From the NCBI GenBank assembly GCA_022495995.1, contig JAFEMH010000078.1:62001-126000 (forward strand): 64,000 bases of DNA. Reading direction: 5' to 3'. The notes below the pieces were generated by a model. That model worked only from the letters and a program-made list of their open reading frames with translations. It had not been told where the DNA came from and made no database searches. This DNA comes from Adenophora triphylla var. japonica (lineage: Eukaryota; Streptophyta; Magnoliopsida; Asterales; Campanulaceae). Both the position numbers and the translations under genes were made by a program. Positions 45,370 through 57,159 of the stretch are shown piece after piece. The first letter of the stretch is position 1; each line of letters starts with the position of its first letter.

Positions 45370-45560
45370 TGAGACTGTCACAACTGGCCATGTGAAGTCA
45401 AAAACCGGATCCGTATACCAAAGGGTATGAATAGGAGATCAAATTGTCTGGTAAGGGGAATGGGTTTAAAACCCACAACAAAAGGACTTATAGCGGACAC
45501 TCAACCTTGAGAAATGGAGATCCCAGGCCCTTGGTTCAATGAGACAACCAAGTTATAAGT
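45370..45560 (+). pseudogene. E3 RNase H C-terminal remnant
   Basis: The trace GHVKSK, then GMGLKP and PGPWFNETTK in the order of the copia polyprotein end, with stops between. It marks the end of pol; 45,561-46,051 is 3' leader. Confidence 0.5.
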
Positions 45561-46051
45561 TCTAGTAGAGTTACTTGGAAATAACAACTCGGTTTATTAA
45601 CCTGGAGATGTTAAATACTCATTCCCAGAACATCCAAGTACTAGCACATGCATCAGTGGTTAGGATAAGTTGAGAAAACTTTTAATGATTTCTATACCTA
45701 CGGGTGGAGTAGTGCATGATACTCCTTATAGTGAGAATCACCTATATAAGCGAGAGGTAATTTGGCCGCCTCTAAATGAACGCTTATGAATGAGATACGG
45801 TCCAAGGCCGAAATGGACAAAACGTGAGAACAATAACTGTTAGAGCTATTATTATGTGAGCATTGTTGTCTTGGTATACATTATACAGTCACTGGTTCAA
45901 AGCGACTCGCTACCAAATGGCTAGTATATCCGATAATATTTCACTAGGGAAGATTCAAGGCCACAAGCTATCTATCCCGATGTAATAATAGTTCGCCAGA
46001 ACTTTTGGACGAAATTGCATACATGCATTAATTGTCATTCATGTGGGGGAT

Positions 46052-46928
46052 TGTTGGAAATGGGTAACGAAAGTTAAGTTTGACTTAACGTTGACCTAAC
46101 TTCCTAACGGAATTCGTTAAATAGTTAACGAAGCAAGTTACAAAATGTATTCTACATTCAATGTAGATTATGAAACTCATTTATTGTGTCAAAACCATTT
46201 CCGGGTGAATGAGAAATTAATGACAAAGGTTTGTAACTTAACGAGAGTTGTTTAAAGGGTTTTTTGAAGTGGTTTGATGTGCACGGCTGAGCAGAGTCCC
46301 TGACTCGGCCGAGCAGAGCATAGGAAATTGACCAAGTCTCTGGACAATCTTGCCTGGCCGAGCAGAGTCCTTGACTCGGCCGAGCAGATTTATTGACACG
46401 GCCGTGCGAGTTACTTGACTCGGCCGTGCAGCTTGGTGCTCGGCCGAGCGAGTCCCTTGACTCGGTCGAGCAGATCCTGAACAGTCACCAATTCAAACAG
46501 AAAAGTTGTGTCCTTTCGTGGGAAAAGGCACAAAACCCCTTAACTCTCTTTATATACTTCCCCTTCGAATTTCAATTGTTACACACAGTAAATTGAGCCT
46601 TCCTACCCTCTTTGATATAGATTAACATTGCCTAATCATCCTCATATTGTTGCATATAATTCCTTCAAGTTCAAAGTTCCAAATAGCCAATTGTTCGCTA
46701 GAGTTATTTATTTGGAGTGCTCCTATAGATAACTAGAAGTCGTTTTATCTTACGAGGAGTTTGCCATTCAATCGTAAGCACCTGTGCGGGGCAAATACTT
46801 CTTACGAAAATTAAGTTAAACACAAGACTCGACTATTTGTGGTTTGCTTTCCAATTTTCGTTATAATTTCTGTATCTTTCTCATCCTTCTTTGTTATTTC
46901 CTTAAGAAGCCTAACCAAAGGTCCAACA
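46052..46928 (+). repeat. E3 3' LTR, 877 bp
   Basis: Copy of 41047-41925 with scattered substitutions. Confidence 0.95.
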
Positions 46929-47060
46929 CCGAATGCGATGCGATTCGAAAAAATCGGATATGGTTTCAATTTTTTATGACTGATCGGATTCGTATCGGGA
47001 TTCGGTACCATTGTCGACCCGACCCGAATATGATCTGATCCAATTCGACCCGAATATATA
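46929..47060. repeat. GATTCGG/CCCGAAT-rich dispersed repeat
   Basis: Degenerate GATTCG, ATCGGATTCG and CGACCCGAAT words; it continues 41,020-41,046 across the E3 insertion. Family not assigned. Confidence 0.55.
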
Positions 47061-47637
47061 CTTCCTCCTTCTCGAGTTAAGCTTCACCATTTTGGTGAAG
47101 CACGCAAATTAAGAAAGCAATATACTTCCTCCGTCCCACGTAAGCGTGGATTTATTTCCATTTTGGTCTGTCCCACATCAGTGTGGACTGTCAAAAATGG
47201 AAACAAATATTCACTATTCCACCCACTCATTCTCTCTCCTACTTCACTTTTACACTCACAACATTCTCTCTCCTAACTATTCCTCCCACTCATTCTCTCT
47301 CCTAATTAATTTTTCATACTCACAAACACCTCCTTCACTTATTTCTCTCTCCTACTTTTCCTTAATTCCCACACCCAAAAAGTAGATTCGCACTTACGTG
47401 GGACGGAGGGAGTATATATTAAAAAATAATGAGAGTGGGAGAAGGGTTGTGAGAGGAAAGAAGTGAGTGGATATGACAAGTGAGATCTATAATTTAAATG
47501 TATGAGAGAGAAAAGTTAGTGGGTATAATAGAATATTAATAAACATTTTTTATTTTAGGAAATGTGAAGCTTGTAACGGGACGTCCTTTTGAGTAATTGG
47601 TGAAGCTTTAAGCTAGCTTAGCTGGGGACGGAGGGAG
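47061..47637. mobile_element. Stowaway-like MITE split by a nested MITE
   Basis: The outer element starts CTTCCTCCTTCTCGAG and ends GGGGACGGAGGGAG. Its cassette AAGCTTCACCATTTTGGTGAAGC is matched by GGTGAAGCTTTAAGC near the right end. A second MITE occupies 47125-47412 inside it. Confidence 0.75.
47125..47412. mobile_element. Nested Stowaway-like MITE, 288 bp
   Basis: CTTCCTCCGTCCCACGTAAG at left, CTTACGTGGGACGGAGGGAG at right, TA on both sides. The cassette GTAAGCGTGGA recurs as ATCAGTGTGGA after GGTCTGTCCC. CACTCATTCTCTCTCCT occurs twice inside. Confidence 0.85.
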
Positions 47638-47849
47638 TATAGTATACTCCCTCCATCCCATTAATAACTTCACTTTTTACCCAAAATGGCGTCCCGTTAG
47701 AAGCTTCACCTTTCCTTTTTTGGCAAATAATCTTTACTATTTCCTCCACTCATTCTCTCTCTTATTTCACTATTACACTCACAACACTTTTCAAATTTAC
47801 TATTTTCTCAACTCATTCTCTCTCATATTTTGCTATTACAGTCACAACA

Positions 47850-50055
47850 TGTAACGATCCTAACCCTAGGCACTAATTTTAATATCATATTGTGTGCTTT
47901 TAATATTACTGTTAATATTATGTGTCCATTTTTATATACTTGATTTATTATATTAGGATAAATGATAGAAAAATAAATTATTATTCTAAAAGAAAATATA
48001 AAAATAGAAATTTGATAAAGAGTATGGGGAAGTGAAATTGAGTAGATTAAATAATGGGAAATAAGGGGTTTCATTTAAATGGCTTAATTGGTGAAAGCCT
48101 TGGAAAATAAGTTGAGGTGGGGAGGGGACCATCCTCCCTAATTCACTCTCCTTCCCCTCATTAGTCAACACACACCTTACCTCCCATGCTCTTTCTTTCC
48201 CCTTCCCATACTTCCCCTATTCACCTCTCTCCTCCTTCTCATTTTCACTCTTACATTCCTCCATGGAAAGCTCCATTGAAGCCTCCCCATTCCAAGTCTT
48301 GTAGCTAGCCCATTTCTCCACCATTTTCAAGTTCAAGAGCATTTTTGAGGTTGGATCATCTAGAGGAACAAATCAAGCTAAGAAAATCAACATTCTATTC
48401 TAAAAACCTAGAGTGAGTTGTTATGATTTCCCTTCTCTTACTTGTTCATACTCTCCTTAATGTTCTCCTTGTTCTTATGATGTTTGGTTCATGCTTTGGG
48501 AATTTTATAGGAGTTGAATGAGTAGTAAATGGAATAGAATGAAGTTTATGTTCTTGAAAGATAACCTAGAGGATGTGAAATGGGTGGAGGATGTAATGAT
48601 AAATAATCTAGAATTACTTATTTTGGGTTTACATGATTTTATGATGATCCTTGTAGAGCTAGAAATTACTTGGTGTTCATGAGTATAAGGAGTATTGTAA
48701 AGGAAAAGAAAAATGGTAAGAGAGTAACTTAGGAAACACAGGAATTTACGGATCGGGCACTTGGGCGGTCGCCCGAGGGGCCATGACGGCCGCCCATGTG
48801 GCCGAAGCTTGAAGTGCCTTGGAAAGCCGCTTGGGCGGTCGCCCAAGAGGTGTTGTGCGGTCGCCCAAGAGGCGGGAACTTAGGGACCACTTTGAAATCC
48901 ACTTGGGCGGTCGCCCAGTGGTATGGGCGGTCGCCCAAGCCTTCGTAAGCGAACTTTAAAGTTGAACCGGAGAATTAGTTAGCAATCTTATTTGGTCACT
49001 TATAGATTGTGACTCCCACTTGATAAATTGAACTCGAATCTTCATAGAGGCCTTGCATTATAAGTATAATGACCTTGTAGGATGGATTGATGATACTTCC
49101 TTGCCTTACTTGAGTTCTTATACAATGTTATATTATGCATAGTGTATTGATTTAAATGTGGCACTATGATATTGGTTGGACATGAGTATATTTTACCATG
49201 TTGCTATATTGTTATCCTTTTTTGTGGATTATGTTTCAAGTAACTATTATGTGCTTGATATTTGTTAATCAGCTGATGTTGGGGGTATAACATAATACGA
49301 TCAATTATGGAGGTGTGACCTAATGTGATCGGATTATGTTATATTCATGACCGTCCCCTCCCGTAGCCACGGGTCGGGGTATAGCATCTGTAGTGAGCCA
49401 AAAGCCTTACGAGTTGCTACTATCTTATTTGGTTCCACGAAAACGGGTCTTATAAGATGTGAGTATTGCTTAAGCGGCTTGTTTGTAAGATTGGAGTATT
49501 ATTATACCCAATGTTGTACGACTACTGTTCAGACGGAAAAAGTTAAACCAAGGTAATGGAATGTGGTTACAGCTTTCCCAATGTGTTATGTGTGACTGGT
49601 TATGTGTTGCATTTATCTGGCATATTCTTTGCATTCATAATAGCTTCTTTGAGATTTATTTTCACCCCTCTCCCTTTAATGTTTTTAGATCCACGAGACG
49701 GGAGGACCGGCCAAGTAAGGGCGGAAAGGAGTTTTGTGAGCTTTTGGGTATTGTCGGGGTACGTTAGGTTGGCGTAGAAATTATATTTTGATATAAATCC
49801 TTTATGGAGTTTGTAATTATAAACTTTACATTTCTACGTTAAAACCAATATCTTTTGTAACTAAACAGGTGAATGTTTTCAAAGTTGGTCAACTCCTCCT
49901 TCAAAGTGGAGAGGAGTGGAGTTATTTTGAAATGACAATGTTAATGATGTTTATATGTGAAAGTTAAATCCAAGTTTTAAAAGTTTAGTAAGTTTGGGTA
50001 GTTTGGGGACGCTCCAACTCGGGACACGTGTAGGTTCCGGGTCGGGGTACTCACA
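47850..50055 (+). repeat. E4 5' LTR, 2206 bp
   Basis: Ends match the 3' LTR. Contains a palindrome cluster at 48,757-48,945. Confidence 0.95.
48757..48945. repeat. Cluster of GGGCGGTCGCCC palindromes in the E4 LTR
   Basis: Six or seven copies of CTTGGGCGGTCGCCCAAG or shortened forms, most spaced 20-60 bp. The same cluster is at about 55,527-55,707 in the 3' LTR. Confidence 0.9.
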
Positions 50056-50057
50056 GT

Positions 50058-50069
50058 TGGTATCAGAGC
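50058..50069 (+). promoter_or_regulatory. E4 primer-binding site
   Basis: TGGTATCAGAGC, the standard initiator tRNA-Met site, 2 nt after the LTR. Confidence 0.9.
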
Positions 50070-50152
50070 TCGGTTAGAGTTCTCGGGTAGAGTCTAGCTG
50101 AGTGAGAGTGTGTGATAACTGACGTCGAGTGTTTAATGCAGGAGTTGTACTA

Positions 50153-53100
50153 ATGGCGGGAAATGATGGTGATCAGAATCGGGCTTTGGGTGATGTTGGT
50201 AATCCGAATGCCGAAATGATGGATATGTTCCGAGTGTTTCTTCAGAATATGACAGCTCAGAATCAAGGTAGGGGACAACAACAACCCGAAGGTAGGCAAG
50301 GGCACCATGGTCTAGAGAAGTTCGTGAAGATGTCTCCTCCTAGCTTCAACGGAGATCCGGATCCGGTGAAGGCGGAGAGATGGCTTGAAGCGATGAACAA
50401 GATTTTCTTGGCTATGGAGAGTTCGGATGCAGAGAAGGTGAGATGTGCAGTTTTCAAGCTGGAAGGACCCGCGGAGCACTGGTGGCAAGTAGTGAAGGAT
50501 GGTTGGGACCGGGATTTGACACCGCAGACTTGGGAGAATTTCACACGTAAGTTTCGGGATCACTTCGTTCCGATGGTGACTAGAGATAAGAAAGAGGTTG
50601 AATTTCTGAAATTGGAGCAAGGGACAATGTCTATAGCACAGTATTCAGCAAAGTTTACGGAGTTGGCCCGATATTGTCCTCATTTGGTACCGGATGAAGA
50701 GAGGCGTATCTACAGGTTTGTGAAAGGCTTAAGGGTAGAGTTCAGGAAGCAGCTTTTGACTCATGACTTTGCCAACTTCCAAGCGGCTGTGAACATGGCG
50801 TATCGGATTGAGAATGACATAGAGGAGCATCGTGGTAAAAATGAAGGTGGGAACAGAAATAGATTCCAAGGTCAAGGTTCGGGACAGAACAGAGGGCAGC
50901 CAAGGACATTCACTCCGGGAGCAAATCGAGGAGGAAACGTAGCGGCTCCGGCAAATCGTTCGACTTCCGGTCAGTTTGGGACAACGTGTGGATATTGCAA
51001 GAGGCAAGGGCATTCGGAGGACAAGTGTTGGAGCAAGCAAGGCAAGTGTTTAGAGTGTGGGTCGACAGGCCATTTCCGGAGGAATTGTCCCAAGTGGCAG
51101 AGTAAGCAAGCTTCGGGTAGTGGTCAAGGGGGACAAGGTAGTGGTGTGAAGAGAGATGTTGACGGGAAACCCAAAGATAGAGTCCAAGGTCGAGTGTTTG
51201 CCTTGGGTCGAGGAGAGGTCGATCCTAATGCCGTCATTAGAGGTATAGTTCCTGTCTCAGGAGTTAAGGCCCGCATTCTTATAGATCCCGGGTCTTCCCA
51301 TTCATTTGTGGCATCTCATTTTGCATTCTCATTGCATATTTTGCCTGAATCTATGCCTTATGTGTTGGAGGTCTCTACTCCTATGGGAGAGTGCCTTGCA
51401 TCTTCTCTGATATATCGTGGTTGTGATGTGACCATATGTGGGCATGTATTGCCGGTGGATTTGGTCGAGTTACCAATCCGTGATTTTGATGTGATCCTTG
51501 GGATGAATTGGTTGAGTCAGTGTCATGCTTTGGTAGACTGTCGTAGAAAACGCGTCTCATTTGCTATGCCTGATGTGCCTACTTTTATATTTGATGCGGA
51601 TAAATCTATGTTCGGTTTACATGTTATTTCCGCCTTAAAAGCTAGAAAGATGTTATCTAAGGGGTGTGCAGGGTACTTGGCTTATGTGGTAGATTGCAAT
51701 AAGAAGTCGCCCGAGTTAGCTCATGTTCCGGTTGTGAATGAGTTTAGTGACGTGTTTTCTAGTGAGTACTCTATGCCTCCGGATCGTGAGGTAGAGTTTT
51801 ATATTGACTTAGTACCCGGTACCGCCCCTATCTCTAAAGCACCCTATAGAATGGCTCCTACGAGTTAAAAGAGTTGAAAGTCCAATTGCAAGAATTGCTA
51901 GACCGGGGTTTTATTCGCCCTAGTGTGTCTCCGTGGGGAGCACCGGTTCTATTTGTTAGGAAGAAGGATGGTACCTTACGATTATGTATAGATTATCGTT
52001 TGTTGAACCAAGCCACTATAAAGAATAAGTATCCTCTTCCGCACATAGATGACTTATTTGACCAACTCCAAGGTTCCGTTATCTACTCAAAACTTGATTT
52101 GAGAAGCGGATACCATCAGTTGAAGATTAGGCCGGATGATATTGCCAAAACAGCTTTCCGAACTAGATATGGTCACTATGAGTTTGTTGTAATGCCGTTC
52201 GGATTGACTAATGCTCTAGCTGTGTTTATGGATATGATGAACCGTGTTTTCAAGCCTTACCTTGATAGTTTTGTGGTGGTCTTCATAGATGACATCCTCG
52301 TGTATTCTAAGTCCCGGGAAGAGCATGAAAATCATTTGAGGATTTTTTTGTCAGTTCTTCGTGAGAAGCAGTTATACGCCAAGTTCAACAAGTGTGAGTT
52401 TTGGTTTGAGCAGGTTTCTTTCTTGGGGCATGTTGTGTCGAGTTCGGGAATTTCCGTGGACCCTTCAAAGATTGAAGTCGTTGTTAATTGGAAGCAACCT
52501 TCGACTGTGACCGAGGTCCGTAGTTTTCTTGGTTTGACGGGGTATTATCGGAGGTTCATTGAGGGGTTTTCTCGGATTGCTACCCCATTGACTAGGTTGA
52601 CTCGGAAAGATGTATCGTTTGTATGGGATTCTAAGTGTGAAGAAAGTTTTAATGAATTGAAGAAGAGGTTGACGACGGCTCCTGTTCTTACCCTTCCGGA
52701 TGGTTGTGAGAATTTTGTAATCTATAGTGATGCCTCGAAGGCGGGTTTGGGTTGTGTTCTCATGCAAAATGGGAAGGTTATTGCGTATGCCTCTAGGAAG
52801 TTATCACCGGCGGAACAGAATTATCCTACTCATGATATGGAATTGGCGGCGATTGTATTTGCGTTGCATAAGTGGAAGCACTACATTTATGGGGCGAAGT
52901 TTGAGATTTTTACCGACCATAAAAGTTTGAAGTACTTATTTACTCAAAAGGAGTTGAACAACCGACAAAGGAGATGGCTTGAGTTCTTGAAGGATTTTGA
53001 TTGTATAATTTCTTATCACCCGGGGAAGGCCAATGTAATGGAGGATGCGATTAGCCGAAAGGCGTATGTGACAGCTTTGAGTTCCCGAGAATTGAAGAGT

Positions 53101-54582
53101 GAGGTAATTATTGCGAATGTTCGAGCCGTTCCTACTTTGTATGGAGATTTGAAGAAAGCTCAACAAGGTGATCCGGAATTGAAGAAAATTTTCGATCAAG
53201 TACAAGAGGGGAAAGCGGGGGAATTTGCTTTGAATAGAGATGAGATTTTAACTTTTCAAGGGAGAATTTGCGTTCCTTCATCGCCGGAAATCAAGAAGCG
53301 TGTTTTAGAGGATGGCCATAAGTCCAAGTTTGCGATTCATCCGGGTAGTACCAAAATGTATCAAGACTTGAAGCGTGGGTATTGGTGGAATGGTATGAAG
53401 AGGGAAATTGCGGATTATGTGTCCAAGTGTTTGACTTGTCAACAGATTAAGGCAGAACATCAGAGACCGGCGGGACTACTTCAACCATTGGATATTCCGG
53501 AATGGAAATGGGAAGGGATTTCGATGGATTTTGTTTCGGGTTTACCTCTTACCGCGAAGAAGATGGATGCTATTTGGGTTATTGTGGATCGGTTAACGAA
53601 GTCGGCTCATTTTCTTCCGGTATCAACCAAGTTTTCGTTAGAGAAGTTAGCTCAGTTGTATATGAAGGAGATTGTGAGACTTCACGGGGTTCCGGTTAGT
53701 ATTGTTTCCGACAGAGATCCGAGATTTACTTCTAGATTTTGGAGAGCATTGCATGAAGCCTTGGGTTCTAAATTGTGTTTCAGTACGGCGTTTCATCCTC
53801 AAACCGACGGTCAGTCCGAGAGAATTATTCAGATACTTGAGGATATGTTACGGGCTTGTGTGATGGATTTCCAATTGTCATGGGAGGATCATCTACCTTT
53901 AGTGGAGTTTGCCTACAACAACAGTTATTAGTCTAGTATTGAGATGGCTCCGTATGAAGCGTTGTATGGTAGGAAGTGTCGATCTCCGATGTGTTGGGAC
54001 GAGGTTCGTGAAGCGAGACTTTGGGGCCCGGATTTGGTTCGAGATTCTACGGAGAAGATCAAGGTGATTCGGGATAGATTGAAGACGGCTCAGAGTAGAC
54101 AGAAAAGCTACGCCGACAATAGAAGACGGGATTTATCTTTTCAGGTTGGTGACTTTGTGTTCTTGAAGGTCTCTCCGAGGACGGGAATCAAAAGGTTTGG
54201 TAATAAGGGTAAATTGGCTCCGAGGTTCGTTGGTCCGTTTGAGATCTTAGAGAAGATTGGAGATTTGGCTTACCGGTTGGCATTACCTCCGTCTCTTTCT
54301 TTACTCCATGATGTTTTCCATGTTTCTATGTTGAGGAAGTATTGTCATGATCCTTCCCACATCTTGAGTTCTCCCCCCGACGATGTCCAAGCGGACATGT
54401 CTTATGTTGAAGAGCCATTAAGAGTCTTAGAATTCCAAGTTAAGGAGTTGAGAACTAAGAGTATCCCTATAGTGAAGGTCCTTTGGAAGAATCATACCGT
54501 TGAGGAAGCAACGTGGGAGCTAGAGTCGGAGATGAGAGCGAAATATCCGTGGTTGTTTGAAAATCCAAGTAAGTCTTTTTAA
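50153..54582 (+). pseudogene. E4 gag-pol polyprotein with chromodomain, two breaks
   Basis: The first ATG in frame is 50,153 (MAGNDGDQN). Gag core: FNGDPDPVKAERWLEAM and AEHWWQVVKD. A CGYCKRQGHSEDKC finger and a CLECGSTGHFRRNC knuckle follow (about 50,985-51,090). Protease: ILIDPGSSHSFVAS (about 51,270). One frame change at about 51,860 separates gag-protease from RT, with [14 protein letters not shown] (about 52,269), RNase [16 protein letters not shown] (about 52,720) and integrase ([51 protein letters not shown]). A TAG at 53,929-53,931 is in frame; the rest (53,932-54,582) carries the integrase C-terminus (VGDFVFLKVSP) and the chromodomain (VLWKNHTVEEATWELE). The total is about 1,470 codons, normal for Tekay. 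All catalytic residues look intact. Confidence 0.9.
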
Positions 54583-54599
54583 AATTCGGGACGAATTTT

Positions 54600-54616
54600 C
54601 TTTAAGGGGGAGTGAG
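54600..54616 (+). promoter_or_regulatory. E4 polypurine tract
   Basis: TTTAAGGGGGAGTGAG directly before the 3' LTR. Confidence 0.75.
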
Positions 54617-56571
54617 TGTAACGACCCTAACCCTAGGCACTAATTTTAATATCATATTGTGTGCTTTTAATATTACTGTTAATATTATGTGTCCATTTTT
54701 ATATACTTGATTTATTATATTAGGATAAATGATAGGAAAATAAATTATTATTCTAAAAGAAAATATAAAAATAGAAATTTGATAAAGAGTATGGGAAAGT
54801 GAAATTGAGTAGATTAAATAATGGGAAATAAGGGGTTTCATTTAAATGGCTTAATTGGTGAAAGCCTTGGAAAATAAGTTGAGGTGGGGAGGGGACCATC
54901 CTCCCTAATTCACTCTCCTTCCCCTCATTAGTCAACACACACCTTACCTCCCATGCTCTCCCTTTCCCCTTCCCATACTTCCCCTATTCACCTCCCTCCT
55001 CCTTCTCATTTTCACTCTTACATTCCTCCATGGAAAGCTCCATTGAAGCCTCCCCATTCCAAGTCTTGTAGCTAGCCCATTTCTCCACCATTTTCAAGTC
55101 CAAGAGCATTTTTGAGGTTGGATCATCTAGAGGAACAAATCAAGCTAAGAAGATCAACATTCTATTCTAAAAACCTAGAGTGAGTTGTTATGATTTCCCT
55201 TCTCTTACTTGTTCATACTCTCCTTAATGTTCTCCTTGTTCTTATGATGTTTGGTTCATGCTTTGGGAATTTTATAGGAGTTGAATGAGTAGTAAATGGA
55301 ATAGAATGAAGTTTATGTTCTTGAAAGATAACCTAGAGGATGTGAAATGGGTGGAGGGTGTAATGATAAATAATCTAGAATTACTTATTTTGGGTTTACA
55401 TGATTTTATGATGATCCTTGTAGAGCTAGAAATTACTTGGTGTTCATGAGTATAAGGAGTATTGTAAAGGAAAAGAAAAATGGTAAAGAGAGTAACTTAG
55501 GAAACCCAGGAATTTCTGGATCGTGCACTTGGGCGGTCGCCCGAGGGCCGTGAGCGGCCGCCCATGTGGCCGAAGCTTGAGTGCCTTGGAAAGCCTCTTG
55601 GGCGGTCGCCCAAGAGGTGTTGTGCGGTCGCCCAGGGCGGTGAACTTAGGGACCCTTTGAAATCCACTTGGGCGGTCGCCCAAGTGGTATGGGCGGTCGC
55701 CCAAGCCTTCAGAACTGAACTTTAAAGTTGAACCAGAATTAGTTAGCAATCTTATTTGGTCACTTATAGATTGTGACTCCCACTTGATAAATTGAACTCG
55801 AATCTTCATAGAGGCCTTGCATTATAAGTATAATGACCTTGTAGGATGGATTGATGATACTTCCTTGCCTTACTTGAGTTCTTATACAATGTTATATTAT
55901 GCATAGTGTATTGATTTAAATGTGGCACTATGATATTGGTTGGACATGAGTATATTTTACCATGTTGCTATATTGTTATCCTTTTTTGTGGATTATGTTT
56001 CAAGTAACTATTATGTGCTTGATATTTGTTAATCAGCTGATGTTGGGAGTATAACATAATACGATCAATTATGGAAGTGTGACCTAATGTGTCCCAATGT
56101 GTTATGTGTGACTGGTTATGTGTTGCATTTATCTGGCATATTGCTGCATTCATAATAGCTTGCTGAGATTTATTCTCACCCCTCTCCCTTTAATGTTTTT
56201 AGATCCCGAGACAGGAGGACCGGCCAAGTAAGGGCGGAAAGGAGTTTGGCAGTGAGCTTTTGGGTATTGTCGAGGTACGTTAGGTTGGCGTAGAAATTAT
56301 ATTTTGATATAAATCCTTTATGGAGTTTGTAATTATAAACTTTACATTTCTACGTTAAAACCAATATCTTTTGTAACTAAACAGGTGAATGTTTTCAAAG
56401 TTGGTCAACTCCTCCTTCAAAGTGGAGAGGAGTGGAGTTATTTTGAAATGACAATGTTAATGATGTTTATATGTGAAAGTTAAATCCAAGTTTTAAAAGT
56501 TTAGTAAGTTTGGGTAGTTTGGGGACGCTCCAACTCGGGACACGTGTAGGTTTCGGGTCGGGATCCTCACA
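54617..56571 (+). repeat. E4 3' LTR, 1955 bp, with 248-bp deletion
   Basis: Matches the 5' LTR but lacks the segment corresponding to 49,328-49,575; AATGTG occurs at both deletion borders. Confidence 0.95.
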
Positions 56572-56691
56572 CAACATTTTCTCCACTCTTAATTTGCGCG
56601 CCGAGGCCAAAATGGTGAACTTATTATTGGGACGGAGGGAGTATAAGTTAGAATTTATGTTTTAGCCTTTATGTTTTTAAAAAATACAAAT

Positions 56692-57126
56692 ACCCCCTAT
56701 GCCCAGTGGTATGTAGGTGGCCTCCCGAAGGGGAGGTCACCGGTTCGACTCCCCTCAAGGGGTTTCTGTGGTTTAATTTCTACCTTGGGTTTCAGGGTCC
56801 TTTGGAGCCTCCCGGGGCACATTCGTGCAGTTAAGGAAGCAGTATTGCTGGGCTTGTATCCTCAGTGTGGGGAGTTCGAATCTTGGTAGGAGCAGTGGAG
56901 CAATCGGTGGTGTTGTAAGAGTGATGTAATTGCCTCGGAGCATTGGTGGACCAATCGGTGGTGATGTAAGAGTGATGTAAATGCCTTGTAGGAGGGCTCT
57001 CTTGGGGCTGCAGGTATAAGAATGCTACGCCATGCGTAGAGACATCTCGCGATTTACCTCCACCAAAGATACCGAGGGGTCGGTGCAGTGGTCAGATTAA
57101 TCCGGTGAATTTGGGAACCTGGGTAT

Positions 57127-57152
<26 letters not shown>
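56692..57152 (+). mobile_element. tRNA-derived SINE with poly-A tail, about 460 bp
   Basis: The head (56692-56765) folds tRNA-like: ACCCCCT pairs with AAGGGGT, an A-box-like TGCCCAGTGGTATGTAGG, an arm CCTCCC-GAAG-GGGAGG and a B box GGTTCGACTCC. A second GAGTTCGAATCT box lies at about 56,871. The body has a 50-bp tandem duplication around GCAATCGGTGGTG (56,890-56,990). It ends in GGGTAT followed by 27 A (57,127-57,152). No clean target duplication found. Confidence 0.75.
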
Positions 57153-57157
<5 letters not shown>

Positions 57158-57159
57158 GG

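Larger units (their letters stand above)
41047..46928 (+). mobile_element. E3: Ty1/copia LTR retrotransposon, 5.9 kb, coding region decayed
   Basis: LTRs 41047-41925 and 46052-46928, both starting TGTTGGAAATGGG and ending GGTCCAACA, with an exact target duplication CCGAA (41042-41046, 46929-46933). A polypurine TGTGGGGGAT precedes the 3' LTR. The interior (4.1 kb) keeps gag with a zinc knuckle, then an RT trace and an RNase H tail, in the copia order; most of integrase and RT is unrecognisable. The region right after the 5' LTR (ATCGTAAGAAGTATTC) is not the common TGGTATCAGAGC primer site. The LTRs are about 97-98% alike by eye. Confidence 0.95.
47850..56571 (+). mobile_element. E4: Tekay-type chromovirus (Ty3/gypsy), 8.7 kb, nearly intact
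   Basis: LTRs 47850-50055 and 54617-56571 (start TGTAACGA, end CTCACA), exact target duplication CAACA (47845-47849, 56572-56576). A single gag-pol frame with two breaks ends in a chromodomain, which in chromoviruses directs integration to marked chromatin. The 3' LTR lacks 248 bp present in the 5' LTR. The host site is a Stowaway MITE. Confidence 0.97.
47647..56641. mobile_element. Stowaway-like MITE interrupted by E4
   Basis: The left part, 47647-47849, starts CTCCCTCCATCCCATTAATAAC; the right part, 56577-56641, ends TTATTGGGACGGAGGGAG. Flanking TA is at 47645-47646 and 56642-56643. The cassette AATAACTTCAC appears twice at left and inverted (GTGAACTTATTATT) at right, proving the two pieces are one element of about 270 bp. 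Confidence 0.9.

Noticed and set aside
48505..48938. Gly/Pro/Arg-rich minus-strand frames
   Set aside because: They are translations of the palindrome cluster in the E4 LTR.
50129..50152. GTG start for E4 gag
   Set aside because: The next in-frame ATG at 50,153 is the usual kind of start and lies at a normal distance from the primer site.
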